Source: a virus. From it: a DNA stretch of 49,093 bases. Each line of letters starts with the position of its first letter. Positions within the stretch are counted from its first letter, which is position 1. This document shows positions 46,694-49,093 of the stretch, in pieces. Under the pieces are notes generated by a model. That model searched no databases, was not told where the DNA came from, and saw only the letters and a list, made by a program, of their open reading frames with translations. The position numbers and the translations under genes are program-made. Where the stretch lies: the IMG/VR virus record IMGVR_UViG_3300044691_000182, positions 1-49,093 of that record; one strand, 5' to 3'.

Positions 46694-46956
46694 GCATTCC
46701 CCTTTCCAGTAGCGAAATTCAGCACATTGCATCGGAAACGGCAAAGGCAGCCGTGCGCGAAACGCTCTTGACGCTTGGCGTCAATATCGAAAAACCGGAT
46801 GCAATCTTGAAAATGCAGCAGGATTTTGCCTATCTCCGTGACTGGCGCGAAGCCTCCGGAACGATCAAGGCGCGCACCATTACGACGCTGGTCGGCATCC
46901 TGGTAACGGGCCTTGTCGGCGCAGTATGGCTCGCTCTAACCGGCGGACGTCACTGA
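46690..46956 (+). CDS. DUF6127-like membrane-anchored protein (88 aa)
   Basis: GTG at 46690 in a GTGA overlap with the o-spanin; an ATG at 46672 would add six residues. A helical part (AAVRETLLTLGVNIEKPDAI, then KMQQDFAYLRDWREASG) is followed by one C-terminal membrane helix (LVGILVTGLVGAVWLALTG). Proteins of this layout are common next to phage lysis genes and may regulate the holin. Family match is by pattern. Confidence 0.6.
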   Translation: MSIPLSSSEIQHIASETAKAAVRETLLTLGVNIEKPDAILKMQQDFAYLRDWREASGTIKARTITTLVGILVTGLVGAVWLALTGGRH

Positions 46957-48194
46957 TGCCCACACCCGCGCTTTCGGATGAACTGGCCAAGGAAGCGGTC
47001 GACGCTTTCGAATTGTATGGCTCGCAAAGCGCCGCTGCCGCCGCGCTCGGTTTGCCACGCTGTACGTTGCAAAGTCGCCTGAAAGCGGCAGCGCTTCGCG
47101 GCATGATGCTCGACCACCCGCCCGCGATGCCGGGATTTCGCATCGCCGCCGTTACCACGCTGCCGAGCGGCAAACAGTCAATCCAACAGAAGCCGGAACA
47201 CGGCGAAGTGTTCGAGATACCGGCCGGACTGCGGCTCAAGGGTGTTACGGCCCTGGTCGACGCCGACGGTCGTGTCATGCACAAGCACGTCATGGCGCGC
47301 GCGGGTGGCGGTCCGGACCCCCTGGAGATCGCCGGATGGCTGAAAGAAGCCTTCGCCGAATACCCGCATTCTGCCGCGCCCGTTCCTGCGCCGGCCGCGC
47401 ACGCTCCCGATTTGCTCACGCTTTTTCCGGCGAATGATTGGCATGTCGGAATGTTCGCATGGCGAAAAGAAACCGGAACCGATTGGGACTTGAAGATTGC
47501 GGAGGAAACCATCGGTGCCGCGGTTGATGACATCATGGTCCGCTCGCCGGGTTCTGGACATTGCGTTGTGCTTGGTGGCGGTGACCTTCTTCACGCTGAT
47601 AATTCTGACAACAAGACGGCGAAGTCCGGCAACGCCCTCCAAGTCGACGGGCGCTATCAAAAGGTCATCAGCGTTGCCACCCGCCTGATGGTCCGCACCA
47701 CGGACGCAGCGTTGAGCCGACACAAGCACGTCACGCTACGCATTCTACCAGGCAACCACGATGAGCATAGCGCCGTCGCAATCGCGTATTTCTTACTCGC
47801 TTGGTATCGCAACGAACCGCGCGTGACGGTCGACGTCGACCCGTCGCTGTTCTGGTGGTTCCGGTTTGGCTTGGTCATGCTCGGCGCCACGCATGGTCAC
47901 ACCGTCAAGATTGCCCAGATGCCGGGAATTATGGCGGCACGGCGCGCGGAAGATTGGGGCGCGACGCGCTTCCGCTACGTCCACGGTTTCCACCTACATC
48001 ACTCGGCGAAAATCGTCACGACCGAAAACAGCGTCGTTTGTGAAATCCACGAGGCACCGATTCCACAGGATGCTTGGCACCACGGCGCTGGGTTCCTCTC
48101 GGGCCGCTCGCTACAGGCGATCACTTACCACAAGGATTTTGGCGAGATTGGCCGCGTTCGCACGGCGATCCTGGACGCGGAGACGGCGGCGTGA
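46956..48194 (+). CDS. Metallophosphoesterase with N-terminal HTH (412 aa)
   Basis: ATG in a TGATG overlap. Residues about 10-45 look like a helix-turn-helix (GSQSAAAAALGLPRCTLQSR), followed by a calcineurin-like core: NDWHVGM, GGGDLLHAD, LPGNHDEHS, ATHGHTVK and HGFHLHH supply the metal-binding Asp, His and Asn residues. The enzyme cleaves phosphomonoesters or phosphodiesters with two metal ions. HTH-phosphoesterase fusions are known in phages; the substrate is unknown. Confidence 0.82.
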   Translation: MPTPALSDELAKEAVDAFELYGSQSAAAAALGLPRCTLQSRLKAAALRGMMLDHPPAMPGFRIAAVTTLPSGKQSIQQKPEHGEVFEIPAGLRLKGVTALVDADGRVMHKHVMARAGGGPDPLEIAGWLKEAFAEYPHSAAPVPAPAAHAPDLLTLFPANDWHVGMFAWRKETGTDWDLKIAEETIGAAVDDIMVRSPGSGHCVVLGGGDLLHADNSDNKTAKSGNALQVDGRYQKVISVATRLMVRTTDAALSRHKHVTLRILPGNHDEHSAVAIAYFLLAWYRNEPRVTVDVDPSLFWWFRFGLVMLGATHGHTVKIAQMPGIMAARRAEDWGATRFRYVHGFHLHHSAKIVTTENSVVCEIHEAPIPQDAWHHGAGFLSGRSLQAITYHKDFGEIGRVRTAILDAETAA

Positions 48195-48553
48195 CCCTCC
48201 CTCTCACGCCCGAAACACTGGCGGCGGCGTATGACTTTTTACGCGCACTGCCGCCATTTTCGGGGATGAGGATTCCAGAATCCGACGACGTAGAATTTGC
48301 GGTTACACGCCGACACGACGAATTCGGTCGTTACCAGTGGACCGGCGAACGTCATCGCATATCGCTTTCGGAAAAGACCATCGGTAGCAGTCTCAAGCTT
48401 TTGCAGACCATGGCTCATGAAATGAACCACTTGTCGCTAGAGCAAGACGGCCTGGAAAGTTACTCGGGTGGCATGAACACCCACAACAGGCATTTCTGCC
48501 GGCGCGCCGTCCGCATCTGTAAGATTCACGGTTGGGACGCGAAGGCATTCTGA
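48191..48553 (+). CDS. SprT/minigluzincin-like HExxH metallopeptidase (120 aa)
   Basis: GTG overlaps the previous stop. MAHEMNHLSLEQDG contains HEMNH, the HExxH zinc/catalytic motif, and NTHNRHF further on may give the third ligand. The rest is a small alpha/beta domain. Single-domain HExxH peptidases of this size occur in phages; the target is unknown. Confidence 0.68.
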   Translation: MTLPLTPETLAAAYDFLRALPPFSGMRIPESDDVEFAVTRRHDEFGRYQWTGERHRISLSEKTIGSSLKLLQTMAHEMNHLSLEQDGLESYSGGMNTHNRHFCRRAVRICKIHGWDAKAF

Positions 48554-48783
48554 TGATCCTCCAAGCGCTCGTTGTGTTTGCCGCACTGTTCGCTCTCGAC
48601 ATCGTTTGGGCGCGCTACGCTTCCGCCGTGACCAACGCTCGCCGCTTACTGGCAAGTTCGTATGCGTCGGCGATCATCGCGCTCAGCGCGTTCGCCGCGA
48701 TCAATTATGTCGACGATCCGCGAATGATCGTTCCGGCGATGCTTGGCGCATTTTGCGGAACGTTCGTCGGCACCAAATCGTAA
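48553..48783 (+). CDS. Conserved phage membrane protein (76 aa)
   Basis: ATG in a TGATG overlap. Three hydrophobic stretches (LQALVVFAALFALDIVWARY, ASAIIALSAFAAI, VPAMLGAFCGTFVG) suggest a small polytopic membrane protein. The DIVWARY motif and GAFCGTFVG ending resemble a family common in phages of Proteobacteria. Function unknown. Confidence 0.65.
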   Translation: MILQALVVFAALFALDIVWARYASAVTNARRLLASSYASAIIALSAFAAINYVDDPRMIVPAMLGAFCGTFVGTKS

Positions 48784-48805
48784 CCACGAACCCCTGGACG
48801 ACACC

Positions 48806-49093
48806 ATGACCAAGAACGGATGCAATGTTACGACGTGCCCCGATCGCGAATGCAAGTCAGTGGGCAAGTGCCGCTACCCGGAGCGCGTTGAGGCGCCGTC
48901 GATTGTACCGACAGCCACGCCGATGCCGAGATATGAATATCAGAAAATCGATAATCGCACATACTCAATTGATTACAAGGAACCCGCGGCGATCGCATCC
49001 GCCGCTCCCAAAATGCGCGTGTTCGATACGGGCGCGAACCGTGACCTGGACGACTCCAAATTAGATTTTGACGGGTTTCTGTCGCCACTGGTT
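48806..49093 (+). CDS. dATP/dGTP diphosphohydrolase-like protein, 3' end outside window
   Basis: ATG at 48806; the frame is open to the window end (96 codons). The N-terminal zinc-binding-like part (CNVTTCPDREC, then a cysteine) is followed by MRVFDTGANRDLDDSKLDFD and GFLSPLV, the hallmark of the DUF5664/dGTP_diPhyd_N domain of phage dATP/dGTP diphosphohydrolases. These enzymes remodel the purine nucleotide pool, in some phages to favour a modified genome base. The catalytic part lies beyond the window. Confidence 0.72.
   Translation, partial: MTKNGCNVTTCPDRECKSVGKCRYPERVEAPSIVPTATPMPRYEYQKIDNRTYSIDYKEPAAIASAAPKMRVFDTGANRDLDDSKLDFDGFLSPLV

Overview
This window is almost certainly a 49 kb piece of a tailed double-stranded DNA phage. 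Genes are packed with ATGA, GTGA and TGATG overlaps. A complete late region (terminase, portal, scaffold, major capsid protein, adaptor, nozzle, tailspike, internal virion proteins, lysis cassette) follows a long block of small accessory genes. Terminase, portal, DUF5309-type capsid, SU10-type adaptor and ejection-like proteins, with no tape measure, sheath or tail-tube gene, point to a podovirus. High GC and the resemblance of many small proteins to phages of Alphaproteobacteria suggest an alphaproteobacterial host; that is an inference. Both ends are cut inside genes (an AAA+ ATPase on the left, a dATP/dGTP-diphosphohydrolase-like gene on the right), so the genome continues on both sides. 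No DNA polymerase, phage RNA polymerase or complete integrase is visible.

Layout. 1-2248: AAA+ ATPase, a small zinc-ribbon protein, and a C5 cytosine methyltransferase whose gene seems to be read in two frames. 2231-2841: a leftward three-gene operon. 2944-3254: a sparse region rich in the palindrome CGTGCACG, the best candidate for an origin or control region. 3249-14240: about 35 small rightward genes including an Rnl2-type RNA ligase, a deoxyribosyltransferase-like protein, a DEAH helicase and the RNA ligase RtcB. The 5' part of a tRNA-Pro(TGG) overlaps the end of rtcB. 14277-14452: a tRNA-like gene with encoded CCA but a 20-nt anticodon loop, then a second cloverleaf-like structure. 14554-16672: terminase block. 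16663-19147: an AT-richer leftward cassette with three helix-turn-helix proteins, a zinc-finger protein and a lone integrase-arm-like domain. 19243-44987: virion genes, with a leftward methyltransferase at 28422-29204 and two leftward membrane genes. 45283-48783: lysis genes, then a metallophosphoesterase and an HExxH peptidase. 48806-end: nucleotide-pool gene.

Control. At least fifteen copies of one promoter/operator element (TTGACAT-R-CANCGTT, 16-17 nt, then TANGTT-like) lie on both strands ahead of gene groups. Two late copies are near-perfect palindromes that could fire both ways. A different 31-bp repeat marks the starts of the terminase and portal blocks.

Most unusual: (1) two of the three regulators in the leftward cassette carry peptides also found in the phage's own scaffold protein, one matching its N-terminal motif and the other its C-terminal motif; (2) an RNA-repair set of two unrelated RNA ligases beside abnormal tRNA-like genes; (3) the dual-coded methyltransferase; (4) a portal split into two coupled genes.
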